This document shows, one piece after another, positions 1 through 7,027 of a stretch of DNA of 10,738 nt. This DNA comes from an uncultured Synergistales bacterium (GTDB lineage: Bacteria; Synergistota; Synergistia; Synergistales; Aminobacteriaceae), in assembly GCA_905234205.1 (NCBI GenBank), contig CAJOGG010000082.1, forward strand, positions 1 through 10,738. Reading direction: 5' to 3'. How positions within the stretch are numbered: position 1 is the first letter of the stretch; every line of letters starts with the position of its first letter. A program made the position numbers and the translations under genes. The notes under the pieces are model-generated. The model was not told the origin of the DNA and searched no databases. It worked only from the letters and a program-made list of their open reading frames with translations.

Positions 1-531
1 TATTATTTAGTTCCGTTCATGGCGTATATTTTGGGTACGATCTTGTCGGAGATCTTGCCGGAGAAAGTTCGCAATACACACTTTATACGCTGGGACACTA
101 TGCTTGTAGGGATAGAAATCATAGTTTTATTTGTCGTTGGGTTAATTCCGTTTTCTTGGCCCAATCAAATTTCGCAAGTTCTGATAAATTTTTTGTGCGC
201 TATGCAGTTCAACACGTTTAGACAGGCTGAAGGAATACCAATGGCTACAACGTTCGTCACAAATCATGTCAGGCAAATCGGAATAAGCATTGCAAGAATA
301 ATCAAGCACCATGATCAAGAAGCAGAGGCCCGACAAAAGGCAAGTAAGCACGTGAAATTGATTCTAGCGTTCTTTTTCGGCGGCGTGTTCATGACGTTGA
401 TAAGCCAATCTAATCAAGAAGAAGTCATATGGTTCGCGATTATCCCATTGAGTATATGTTTTGCTTTTATGCTTAGATCGGATTTAGTCTACGAGAAAGC
501 CATGTTGGATATTGCACCACACGGACATTAA
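1..531 (+). CDS. DUF1275 / YoaK-family membrane protein, 5' end outside window
   Basis: The reading frame is open from the first base (YYLVPF precedes the first ATG at 19), so the N-terminus lies before the window; an internal ATG at 19 is probably not the start. About 176 residues are visible and the family is usually 220-230 long, so some 50 residues are missing. The DUF1275 hallmark is the stretch CAMQFNTFRQAEG followed by TTFVTNHVRQIG, the position where family members carry a Gln-Asn/Thr-rich segment and a TTFVTG-like motif. Hydrophobic stretches around MLVGIEIIVLFVVGLIPF, LILAFFFGGVFM and VIWFAIIPLSICFAFML are membrane segments, so the protein sits in the inner membrane. The family's function is not established. 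It ends at a strong terminator and converges with the pilC-like gene. Confidence 0.82.
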   Translation, partial: YYLVPFMAYILGTILSEILPEKVRNTHFIRWDTMLVGIEIIVLFVVGLIPFSWPNQISQVLINFLCAMQFNTFRQAEGIPMATTFVTNHVRQIGISIARIIKHHDQEAEARQKASKHVKLILAFFFGGVFMTLISQSNQEEVIWFAIIPLSICFAFMLRSDLVYEKAMLDIAPHGH

Positions 532-539
532 GAGAGAAG

Positions 540-574
540 CCCCCATTGCCATAATGACAGTGGGGGAATTTTTT
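540..574 (+). terminator. Rho-independent terminator after the DUF1275 gene
   Basis: CCCCCATTG (540-548) pairs with CAGTGGGGG (558-566) in a nine-base-pair stem with one G-U pair and a nine-base loop, followed by AATTTTTT. The T-run serves plus-strand transcripts. The stop codon of the convergent pilC-like gene (573-575) overlaps its edge, so the two genes are packed tail to tail around this hairpin. Confidence 0.85.
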
Positions 575-1880
575 ATGACAATTGCACTATAGCTGACGTT
601 ACCGGCGCAAAAATTGATATTGCTATGATAGCGATTATTCCTCCTACAAACACGATCAACATAGGCTCAATAAGTGAGATAGTCGCTTTAATTTGTTCGT
701 CAAGTTCTTGATCGTACCAAGTTGCAACACGTTCAAGCATGTTATCAAGGTGGCCGGTTTCTTCACCGATCCTCATCATCTGCGACACTAACACGGGAAA
801 TATTCCAGCTTGCTTTGATGCGTCTCCTAGTGATACTCCCCTGATAATAGCCTTGCGAAGCTCTTCATAACCTTTTTGAACAGGAACAACGTTTGCAGTA
901 CCTTCAGCCATTTCTATGCCTCGCACAATAGGGACTCCGGCGGAGGTTAAAGCTGAAAGTGTTCTGCTCGATCGCGCCATTGACGATTTCAGCAATATAT
1001 CCTTAATGACAGGCAATTTGAGTTTTATAGCGTCCATTGTGCCTTTAGTTGCTTTGTTAGTTGAGAGTATATAAATTAATGCTATCGTACCAACAAAACC
1101 TCCTGCGACAACGTACCAATATTGCCCGAACCATTCGCCTATACCAAACATAACAAGCGTGATTTCTGGAAGCTCTATGTTGAGAGTTGAGAAAGTCTCT
1201 TGAAATTTTGGGACAAGAAATATAAAGAAGAACACCAGTATCGCAACCGCAAAAAACATTATGAACGACGGGTAAAACATTGCGCTCCTAACTTTTCTGT
1301 GTAAAGCCTCCTGTTTCTCAAGCAGTGTAGCTCCCTGTTCAAGAGCTGGGCCAAGTAAGCCGCCCTCCTCGCCTGACTCGATCAACGAGATTAACAACGA
1401 GTTAAAACATTTTTGAGATCTCATCGCCTGACTTAACGGAATACCACGGTCTAATCTGTTCTTGATATCAATCAAAGCTGCTCGCAATGCGTAATTTTTC
1501 TCACCGCCCGCGATAACATCAAGTGAAGTCGCAAGACTCAATCCAGCACTTTCCATAGTAGCCAACTGTCGAAAGAATACCATCAAGTTTTTCATAGGAA
1601 CCCTTCCAGTGTTAAACATAGCCCCCAAATCCATATTAAGCAGCGACTTGAAATCTTTATTGCCCGATTTAGATTTGGACTTTGGCGGTTGCGTAGCTGT
1701 TTGCGATGGTTTAGCAGTTTTTGCCGGCTCTTTTGCTTTAGTATCTCCCATTGGAGTCAACCCGATAACCAACATACCCTGACTTTTGAGAGAGTCTAAT
1801 GCCGCTTTCTGATCTGCTCCCTCAACAAAGCCTTCTGTCATTTGTCCGTCCGAAGTCCGTGCCCTGTATTTGAATTTCAT
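573..1880 (-). CDS. pilC: Type II secretion / type IV pilus inner-membrane protein (PilC/GspF family)
   Basis: A 435-residue polytopic protein of the PulF/PilC family, the platform protein that links the cytoplasmic assembly ATPase to pilin polymerisation in the inner membrane. Residues 1-43 (YRARTSDGQ..GFVEGADQKAAL) are the usual small N-terminal domain. Residues about 44-80 are a Lys/Pro/Ser/Thr-rich linker, longer than usual. Two T2SF repeats follow at about 101-225 (FRQLATMESAGLSL) and 305-427 (TLSALTSAGVPIVRGIEMA). Each ends in a hydrophobic segment (about 201-223 and 401-425), and there is a further one at about 254-272. The ATG at 1880 is preceded by GGAG with seven-base spacing. No pilin, PilB or PilT gene lies beside it here; the rest of its system would be beyond secG or elsewhere. 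It is divergent from secG, with an 86-base shared upstream region. Confidence 0.92.
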   Translation of the reverse strand: MKFKYRARTSDGQMTEGFVEGADQKAALDSLKSQGMLVIGLTPMGDTKAKEPAKTAKPSQTATQPPKSKSKSGNKDFKSLLNMDLGAMFNTGRVPMKNLMVFFRQLATMESAGLSLATSLDVIAGGEKNYALRAALIDIKNRLDRGIPLSQAMRSQKCFNSLLISLIESGEEGGLLGPALEQGATLLEKQEALHRKVRSAMFYPSFIMFFAVAILVFFFIFLVPKFQETFSTLNIELPEITLVMFGIGEWFGQYWYVVAGGFVGTIALIYILSTNKATKGTMDAIKLKLPVIKDILLKSSMARSSRTLSALTSAGVPIVRGIEMAEGTANVVPVQKGYEELRKAIIRGVSLGDASKQAGIFPVLVSQMMRIGEETGHLDNMLERVATWYDQELDEQIKATISLIEPMLIVFVGGIIAIIAISIFAPVTSAIVQLS

Positions 1881-1901
1881 TGTGATTCTCCATATGATAA
1901 T

Positions 1902-1931
1902 TTGTAAATTTTGCCTTGACTGTATTATACT
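1902..1931 (+). promoter_or_regulatory. Putative sigma-70 promoter for secG, overlapping a divergent -10
   Basis: TTGTAA (1902-1907) and TATACT (1926-1931) are spaced by 18 bases upstream of secG. On the opposite strand a perfect TATAAT (plus coordinates 1924-1929) faces the pilC-like gene, but it has only a weak -35. The two -10 boxes overlap, so the divergent promoters would compete. This is read by eye only. Confidence 0.45.
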
Positions 1932-1966
1932 AACTTATCGAAATTATGTAGGAAGGAAAATATTTA

Positions 1967-2188
1967 ATGAGAGTAATCTTAGCTTGTGTTCATATAATCA
2001 TATCACTTTTGTTGATCGTGGCAGTACTTGTACAACAGCGTAAACAGGGAGGCTTCTCTGGTGTTTTTGGCGGAGGCACTCAAGCAGACTCGGGACAGTG
2101 GCAGCGCTTCACACCATTAACGAAAATCACAATAGCCCTTGCAGCTATCTTTATGTTGACATCATTCTTCATAGTCTTCCTGAATTAA
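1967..2188 (+). CDS. secG: SecG, preprotein translocase subunit
   Basis: A 73-residue protein of the usual SecG size, the small accessory subunit of the SecYEG channel in the inner membrane. There are two transmembrane helices (about residues 3-24 and 51-72). The connecting loop contains the family's glycine-rich element (QRKQGGFSGVFGGGTQADSG). An AGGAAGG Shine-Dalgarno sequence lies about ten bases before the ATG. The nicotinate phosphoribosyltransferase gene starts 21 bases after its stop, so the two are probably co-transcribed. Confidence 0.95.
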   Translation: MRVILACVHIIISLLLIVAVLVQQRKQGGFSGVFGGGTQADSGQWQRFTPLTKITIALAAIFMLTSFFIVFLN

Positions 2189-2209
2189 TTTATTTAAGGA
2201 GTAATTAAC

Positions 2210-3247
2210 GTGTTAAATTCACTTAGTGAAGTAACGGCCCTCAGAGTTGATAATCATCGTCTTTACAGCGCAACACATGACGAGATCAAAGCTGGAGCCA
2301 CAACGGATATATATTTCATAAATACTCGTGATGTATTAGCGTCAGTGGATAAACTTAACACCGAAGTAACAGCCGAAATATTTACGCGTACTCGTGGAAT
2401 GTTTGCAGGTTTGTCCGAAGTGCTTGAATTATTGCGTGATGCACCGGTCAAGATCGAAGCTCTTCCCGAAGGCGAATACTTTTCACCGAAAGAAGTCGTT
2501 ATGAGGATCAGAGGTCCTTATGGAGCGTTTGGCTATCATGAGACAAATTTACTCGGCATTCTTTCAAGTTCATGTGCTTGGGCGACGGCGGCGCGTGAAT
2601 GCGTTGAAGCTGCTGGTGATAAGACAGTGTTATCGTTCGGGGCCAGACATTTACACCCTGCTATTGCTCCTGTAATGGAAGCTATGGCCGTGAAATTCGG
2701 AGGTTGTGCGGGCGCTAGTTGTATATTGGGCGCAAAGTTATGCGGACGCGAACCATTAGGAACAATTCCACATGCGGCAGTCTTGATAATGGGCGACACT
2801 GTGAAACTTGCACAAGCCTATGACGAGGTAATGCCTCCGGAAGTTGGCAGAACTTTCCTAGTCGATACGTTTAAGGACGAGTGCGAGGAGTCTTTACGCT
2901 TGGCCGAAGCTTTGGGCGATAAACTTGGAGCTATTAGACTCGATACACCTAGTGAACGCGGCGGAGTTACTGTTGAGCTTGTTAGAGAAGTGCGTTACAG
3001 ATTAAATCAAGCAGGCTTTAATCACGTCAGGATTGTTGTATCAGGAGGCCTGAACCCCGGACGAATTAGAGAACTTGCACAAGCCGGTGCAGACGTTTTC
3101 GGAGTAGGTAGCTATATAGCTCATGCGGTGCCTATGGATATGACAATGGATCTTAAAGAAGTTGACGGAAAACCAGTAGCAAAACGAGGTAGGTTACCGG
3201 GCATAATTGAAAATAATAGACTCGTTGTTGTGAAAAACAGAATTTGA
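2210..3247 (+). CDS. pncB: Nicotinate phosphoribosyltransferase, short form
   Basis: A 345-residue enzyme of the NAPRTase family. It converts nicotinate and PRPP to nicotinate mononucleotide, the first step of the Preiss-Handler route of NAD salvage, in the cytosol. Visible motifs are FGARHLHP (143-150); GTIPHA (184-189), with the histidine that is phosphorylated in this family; LVDTFKD with D219; RLDTPSERGG (243-252); and the phosphate-binding VSGGLN (277-282) and FGVGSYIA (297-304). It belongs to the short PncB form found in many anaerobes, without the extra domain of the longer enzymes. The start is GTG at 2210, with AAGGAG eight bases upstream at 2196-2201. NadC (quinolinate phosphoribosyltransferase) shares the fold but lacks this motif set and is shorter. 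Confidence 0.9.
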   Translation: MLNSLSEVTALRVDNHRLYSATHDEIKAGATTDIYFINTRDVLASVDKLNTEVTAEIFTRTRGMFAGLSEVLELLRDAPVKIEALPEGEYFSPKEVVMRIRGPYGAFGYHETNLLGILSSSCAWATAARECVEAAGDKTVLSFGARHLHPAIAPVMEAMAVKFGGCAGASCILGAKLCGREPLGTIPHAAVLIMGDTVKLAQAYDEVMPPEVGRTFLVDTFKDECEESLRLAEALGDKLGAIRLDTPSERGGVTVELVREVRYRLNQAGFNHVRIVVSGGLNPGRIRELAQAGADVFGVGSYIAHAVPMDMTMDLKEVDGKPVAKRGRLPGIIENNRLVVVKNRI

Positions 3248-3257
3248 CGTACCCTTA

Positions 3258-3277
3258 AGAGTTGATGTCCCAACTCT
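3258..3277. other. Seven-base-pair hairpin after the nicotinate phosphoribosyltransferase gene
   Basis: AGAGTTG and CAACTCT pair around the six-base loop ATGTCC. The plus-strand continuation GTGTGTCTGTTG is only moderately T-rich, so this is a weak terminator candidate. As a tnpB remnant lies just beside it on the minus strand, the hairpin could instead be a subterminal hairpin of an old IS200/IS605 element. The sequence does not decide between the two. Confidence 0.35.
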
Positions 3278-3297
3278 GTGTGTCTGTTGCCGCATTT

Positions 3298-3468
3298 CTA
3301 TCTTGCTTCATGAACTTTTAACACGTGGTAGAATTGTGGCACAAATATTATTTTAGTTCCAAACTTCGTAGCTTCTTCTTCAATATCTTTACTACCATAC
3401 GAACCTGTTAGAAATTTTTTCAGCCCAAAATGTTCACAATGATATAGCTTAAAGCAAAAAGTTTTCAC
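3298..3468 (-). pseudogene. Internally deleted IS200/IS605 TnpB (OrfB) remnant
   Basis: A 56-codon minus-strand frame with a GTG start lies in the 290-base gap between the phosphoribosyltransferase and the TolC-family gene. It begins VKTFCFKLYH, a typical N-terminus of a TnpB/OrfB subgroup (MKTFCFKLY). Near its end it has EATKFGTKIIFVPQFY, which resembles the TnpB segment FGTKI..V..FYPSSK just before the zinc-finger cysteines. In full-length TnpB (about 350-400 residues) these two pieces are some hundreds of residues apart, so the middle and the end appear deleted; the zinc finger and the catalytic acidic residues are absent. The identification is from motif memory, not from a search. Possible TATAAT and TATAGT boxes lie just upstream on the minus strand. 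It is unlikely to be active. Confidence 0.5.
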
Positions 3469-3478
3469 ATTTGGGAAT

Positions 3479-3484
3479 TATACT
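3479..3484 (+). promoter_or_regulatory. Possible -10 box upstream of the TolC-family gene
   Basis: TATACT lies 53 bases before the ATG at 3538, in an AT-rich stretch; an overlapping TATACC follows. No convincing -35 is seen (TTTTCA at 3462-3467 would suit the TATACC with 16-base spacing). The reverse strand of the same stretch also reads TATAAT. Confidence 0.25.
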
Positions 3485-3537
3485 ATACCCACATAGTTGA
3501 AGTTACAAGAAAGGGCTAATGGTAGGGCTGATTAAAG

Positions 3538-4842
3538 ATGAAAAGGATAATTTTGTATTTGCTGATAGTGTTTTACAGCAGTTTGCCATGTTTTGCGTTG
3601 GAAAGTCCTGATAAAGTTTACGGTCTTTCGCTTGAAGAATGTCTGAATATTGCACTCGAGAATCACCCTTCATTGCGAAAATCCAGAGGCGCGATCCGTG
3701 CATCTTCTGCACAGCTTGAACAAACTAAAACGTCTAACCGCTGGAAAGTTACGTTGACAGGCAGAACAAACTACAACGGCGATTATGATTACTGGGACGA
3801 TGGGTATCATGACGGCAGTTTAGGCATAAACGCAACAAAAACTCTTTATGATACTGGAGTGAACAGGCTTAACCGTGAAATAGGCGCGGAAGATATTCGT
3901 TCAGCTATTGAGGACGAGCGAGGCACGAAAATAACTGTTGCTGCTGCCGCGAAAAAAGCCTACTATGACTTAGTGTTAAAGATTTTGAATCGCGACGTAG
4001 AACGTGAAAAGCTGGCTAATCTTGAAGAACACCTGAACACGGCACGCGGTATTTACGAAGTCGGTAATAGCTCATTTGTCGATGTAACGAAGGCTGAAGC
4101 GGATTTTGCTAGCGCTAAAGTATCTTTGCTGAAGGCAGAGAATGACATTTTGGTGTCTCAGGAGGCGCTGAAGGTAGCTATGGGCGTAAGTGATTATGAC
4201 ATGTTTAATCTTGCGATCGCTACGGATATATTATTACCTCAACCTGCTGGAGAGATTGGACAGCTTCTGAATATTGCCATGACCGATCGTTCTGATTACC
4301 GTAGAACTATTAGCACAATTAAGCGGCGAGAACTTGAGATTAAAGTAGCGGCTCGTGATAATTCCCCAACGATTACTGGTTCAATCGGCAGTGATCTCTC
4401 AAAGCGTGAGGGCACGTCATCAACAAATGCCTATAGCGTTAATGTCAATGTAAACATTCCTCTTGAGGACGGAGGAATGATGAAAGCAAAATTAGAGTCA
4501 GCGCGTGCAATGCTTGAACAGGATAAAGCTGAAGAAGAAAGTTTGCGGCAAACAATTGCACAGAGTTTGAGAAGCGCGGCATTATCACTCACGAACGCGA
4601 TAGAAAGGGTTAAATCCTCAGAAAGCAGCGTGAAGTATGCTGAAGATAATCTTGAACTTGCACGTGGACGCTATGAAGTGGGTGTGGGCAGTCCCCTTGA
4701 AGTTAGTGACGCAGTCTCAACGCTTGCGAGTTCACGTTATACACTGTATCAGGCGCTTTATGATGCACAAATTGCACGTACAGAACTTGATGAAGCAATG
4801 GGACATTTACCTCCTGAACTTAACATTGAAGGGAATATATAG
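3538..4842 (+). CDS. TolC-family outer-membrane efflux protein
   Basis: A 434-residue protein of the OEP/TolC family, the trimeric outer-membrane channel and periplasmic tunnel used by tripartite pumps and type I secretion. An N-terminal signal peptide (about residues 1-20, cleavage near CFA|LES) has no lipobox. The first OEP repeat starts at LSLEECLNIALENHPSL (about 30-46). The internal duplication typical of TolC is visible as two similar pieces: ARGIYEVGNSSFVDVTKAEA and, near the C-terminus, ARGRYEVGVGSPLEVSDAVS, each ending in an A-M-G motif (KVAMG, DEAMG). The ribosome-binding site is weak (TAGGG about 14 bases upstream). A 39-codon ORF and an ABC ATPase follow, which fits a MacAB-TolC or LolCDE-like export cluster. 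The substrate is unknown. Confidence 0.88.
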   Translation: MKRIILYLLIVFYSSLPCFALESPDKVYGLSLEECLNIALENHPSLRKSRGAIRASSAQLEQTKTSNRWKVTLTGRTNYNGDYDYWDDGYHDGSLGINATKTLYDTGVNRLNREIGAEDIRSAIEDERGTKITVAAAAKKAYYDLVLKILNRDVEREKLANLEEHLNTARGIYEVGNSSFVDVTKAEADFASAKVSLLKAENDILVSQEALKVAMGVSDYDMFNLAIATDILLPQPAGEIGQLLNIAMTDRSDYRRTISTIKRRELEIKVAARDNSPTITGSIGSDLSKREGTSSTNAYSVNVNVNIPLEDGGMMKAKLESARAMLEQDKAEEESLRQTIAQSLRSAALSLTNAIERVKSSESSVKYAEDNLELARGRYEVGVGSPLEVSDAVSTLASSRYTLYQALYDAQIARTELDEAMGHLPPELNIEGNI

Positions 4843-4844
4843 AC

Positions 4845-4964
4845 ATGATTGCAGGAAAAAAGAAACTTTTTGTATTAAATATTGCTAATGATAATTTGAA
4901 GGCAAGAACTTATTGTCAGTGCTCAGACTTTGAGATAACAGGTGCAAAATATGGCGATCATTGA
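4845..4964 (+). CDS. 39-residue ORF in the adaptor (MacA) position, possibly an internally deleted gene
   Basis: The ATG lies two bases after the tolC-like stop, and the TGA overlaps the start of the ABC ATPase gene by 14 bases, the tight spacing of a true operon gene. It reads MIAGKKKLFVLNIA at the start and ITGAKYGDH at the end. A MacA-type membrane-fusion protein, about 350-400 residues with a Lys-rich N-terminus before a membrane anchor, is what normally sits between tolC and macB. The start would fit such an anchor, but the following residues (NDNLKARTYCQCSDFE) are not hydrophobic. I therefore see either the two ends of a deleted adaptor gene, or a genuine short ORF, or a chance frame. 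I do not recognise a family. Confidence 0.35.
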   Translation: MIAGKKKLFVLNIANDNLKARTYCQCSDFEITGAKYGDH

Positions 4965-5676
4965 AGTTGAGAATCTTGTAAAGATTTATAAGACAGGAGA
5001 TATAGAGCTTCGCGCGCTTGATGGTGTAACGTGCTCAATCGACAAGGGCGAGTTTGTTTGCATAATGGGGCCTTCAGGTTCAGGGAAATCCACAATGATG
5101 AATATTCTAGGCTGCCTTGATGTTCTAACTTCAGGGAAATACATTCTCGACGGAATCAGCGTTAAAGGACAGAGCAGGGCGGCACTTGCAGATATACGTA
5201 ACCATAAAATAGGCTTCGTGTTTCAGGGTTATAACCTTTTACAGAAGGCTGATGCACTTGAAAATGTCGAAATGCCCTTAATGTATCGTGGAATATCGTC
5301 TTCAATTAGGCGTAAAATGGCTAAAGAGGCTCTTGAAAGCGTAGGACTTGGCGACCAGATTCACAAGCGTCCTTTGCAGATGAGTGGAGGACAGCAGCAG
5401 AGAGTAGCTATAGCCCGTGCAATAGTTGGGAAAGCTCCGATTTTGATGGCTGATGAACCGACCGGCGCACTTGACACTAAAACAACGGTTGAGATTATGC
5501 AGATATTTACGGCTCTGCATGAGGAAGGCACGACGATCATTCTTGTAACGCATGAACCAGATATAGCAACATGGAGTCAAAGGGTGTTGCGCTTCCGCGA
5601 TGGAAAACTAGTAGCAGATGAAACAGCCCCGAAAGATTCATCAGGCGAAAATGAAATTAAACCCGGCACTATTTAG
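4951..5676 (+). CDS. ABC transporter ATP-binding protein, MacB/LolD type
   Basis: A 241-residue nucleotide-binding subunit with all motifs intact: Walker A GPSGSGKST (40-48), Q-loop Q92 in VFQGYNLL, signature MSGGQQQR (144-151), Walker B ILMADEP with D168 and E169, D-loop GALD and switch H201. The signature followed by QQQRVAIARA and the early ALDGV element fit the MacB/LolD/FtsE-like family, which drives extrusion of periplasmic substrates by coupling to an FtsX-type permease. I chose the ATG at 4951, which has AGGTG six bases upstream, over the GTG at 4942, which would itself lie in that ribosome-binding site. No permease gene follows: selA starts 17 bases after the stop. The partner must therefore be elsewhere or lost. 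Confidence 0.9.
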   Translation: MAIIEVENLVKIYKTGDIELRALDGVTCSIDKGEFVCIMGPSGSGKSTMMNILGCLDVLTSGKYILDGISVKGQSRAALADIRNHKIGFVFQGYNLLQKADALENVEMPLMYRGISSSIRRKMAKEALESVGLGDQIHKRPLQMSGGQQQRVAIARAIVGKAPILMADEPTGALDTKTTVEIMQIFTALHEEGTTIILVTHEPDIATWSQRVLRFRDGKLVADETAPKDSSGENEIKPGTI

Positions 5677-5693
5677 CCCTAGGAGAGTTGAAA

Positions 5694-6578
5694 ATGTCAG
5701 ACAAGAGGCAAAAGTTACGAGCTATTCCAGGCATGGATATTTTATTGGAATCTGATTGGGTTCAGTCTTGGGAGAAAGAACTAGGACGCTTGAGAATTAA
5801 ACGCATTATCAATCTGGAACTTTCGGCAATTAGAAATAATATTATTGAAAATGATGAGGCTAAGTTTAATGCTGATGAGTTCAAAAATTCATGTTTAGCC
5901 GCTTTCATTTTTGCTTCTCGTCCAAGTCTTAAACGTGTAATCAATGCTACAGGCGTCGTTATTCATACTAATCTTGGCCGCTCATTAATAGCTGATGAAG
6001 CCGTTGACGCAATGACACAGACCGCAAAATATTACTCTAATCTCGAATATGACCTAAGCGCGGGAAAACGAGGCCAGAGAAATTCACACGTTGAAGATAT
6101 ATTATGCTCAATCACTGGTGCAGAGGCCGCTATGGTCGTGAATAATAACGCCGGAGCTGTCATGTTAGCTTTGAGTGCGCTTGCTAAAAATTCTGAAGTA
6201 GTCGTATCACGCGGTGAAATTGTTGAAATTGGAGGTTCATTCAGAATCCCTGACATCATGGAATTATCCGGTGCTAAGTTGATCGAGATAGGCACAACAA
6301 ATCGCACACACTTATTCGATTATGAACGCGCTATCACGGAAAAAACTTCAATATTACTCAAAGTTCACCCATCAAATTTTAGGATAGAAGGCTTTACGGC
6401 ATCACCAGAACGAAAAGACTTGGCCAAGCTAGCTCACGAGAATAATTTGATTTTTATGGAAGACGCCGGAAGCGGTTTATTAGTTGAGGGCGAATCAATC
6501 AACCTTCCCAAAGCTTCACGAGATATTACAATCAAGGCAACGTTAGAGTCGGGCGCGGACATTGTTACTTTTTCGTAG
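5694..6578 (+). pseudogene. selA: selA (L-seryl-tRNA(Sec) selenium transferase), N-terminal part, frameshifted by a deletion
   Basis: SelA is a PLP enzyme that converts Ser-tRNA(Sec) to Sec-tRNA(Sec) using selenophosphate. This frame matches the family through RVINATGVVIHTNLGRSL, LEYDLSAGKRG, VVNNNAGAV, VVSRGEIVEIGGSFRIPD and EIGTTNRTH up to the motif DIVTFS. There SelA normally continues as GDKLLGGPQAGII, whose lysine carries the cofactor; instead the frame meets TAG at 6576-6578. The coding sequence resumes in another frame from GTA at 6575 (VGKKTFIDRIKEHPMARAL). By comparison with E. coli SelA, 13 residues plus one base, about 40 bases, are missing. I chose the ATG at 5694, with AGGAG eight bases upstream; a TTG at 5688 is too close to that site. 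The two parts plus the missing segment add up to about 457 residues, normal for SelA. Confidence 0.85.
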
Positions 6579-7027
6579 GCAAAAAAACTTTCATCGACAG
6601 AATCAAGGAACACCCCATGGCCAGAGCTTTACGAGTTGACAAAGTTACTTTAGCCGGTTTTGAAGCAACAATGAGGCTTTACGCGCAAGGACGTTATGAT
6701 GAAATACCTACTCTTAGAATGTTAAGGCTTGATAGCGATGAATTACGTAGACGTGCTGAAAGTCTTGCAGAAAAAATTAATGCTGAAGTTATAAAGACTC
6801 AAGACGCAGTTGGCGGAGGTTCTTATCCTGAAATAGCTATTGAGGGCTGGGGCGTATTAGTTCATTCACAGTTAAGCGCGAGTTATATTCAGAAGGCTTT
6901 AAGAAATTATGAGGTACCAATTTTATGCGGAGCACATGATGACGAGATTATATTTCACGTTCGAACGCTCTTAAATCGGGACGAAGATTTTATTGTTGCT
7001 GCGCTTAAGGAGATTCTAAATGCGTGA
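6575..7027 (+). pseudogene. selA: selA, C-terminal part in the shifted frame
   Basis: This frame resumes SelA directly after the missing PLP-lysine segment: VGKKTFIDRIKEHPMARAL, then RVDKVTLAGFEATMRLYAQG, the C-terminal domain with PTLRML, VGGGSYPE and the closing VAALKEILNA. An ATG at 6617 has AAGGA seven bases upstream (6605-6609). The 136-residue C-terminal fragment could therefore be made separately, which would also carry ribosomes to selB. Without the lysine segment, two separately made fragments should not form an active enzyme (inference from the known mechanism). The stop codon lies inside the first codons of selB. Confidence 0.82.

Noticed and set aside
2536..2799. Antisense ORF within the nicotinate phosphoribosyltransferase gene
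   Set aside because: It mirrors a GC-richer conserved part of a real enzyme; no family resemblance and no upstream ribosome-binding site that I can see.
3503..3712. Minus-strand 69-codon ORF across the start of the TolC-family gene
   Set aside because: Most of it is antisense to the signal peptide and first OEP repeat; no motif is visible.
4637..4888. 83-codon plus-strand ORF overlapping the end of the TolC-family gene
   Set aside because: It lies almost wholly inside the well-supported tolC-like frame, has no recognisable motif and an unnatural composition (many Met, His and Cys residues); it is a shadow frame.
5688..5690. TTG as the start codon of selA
   Set aside because: It is only two bases from the AGGAG ribosome-binding site, whereas the ATG at 5694 has the standard eight-base spacing.
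6560..6600. Programmed frameshift, UAG recoding or an intron in selA instead of a deletion
   Set aside because: A frameshift or stop readthrough would restore the frame but not supply the missing lysine segment; about 40 bases are simply absent, and nothing in the remaining sequence encodes GDKLLGGPQ.
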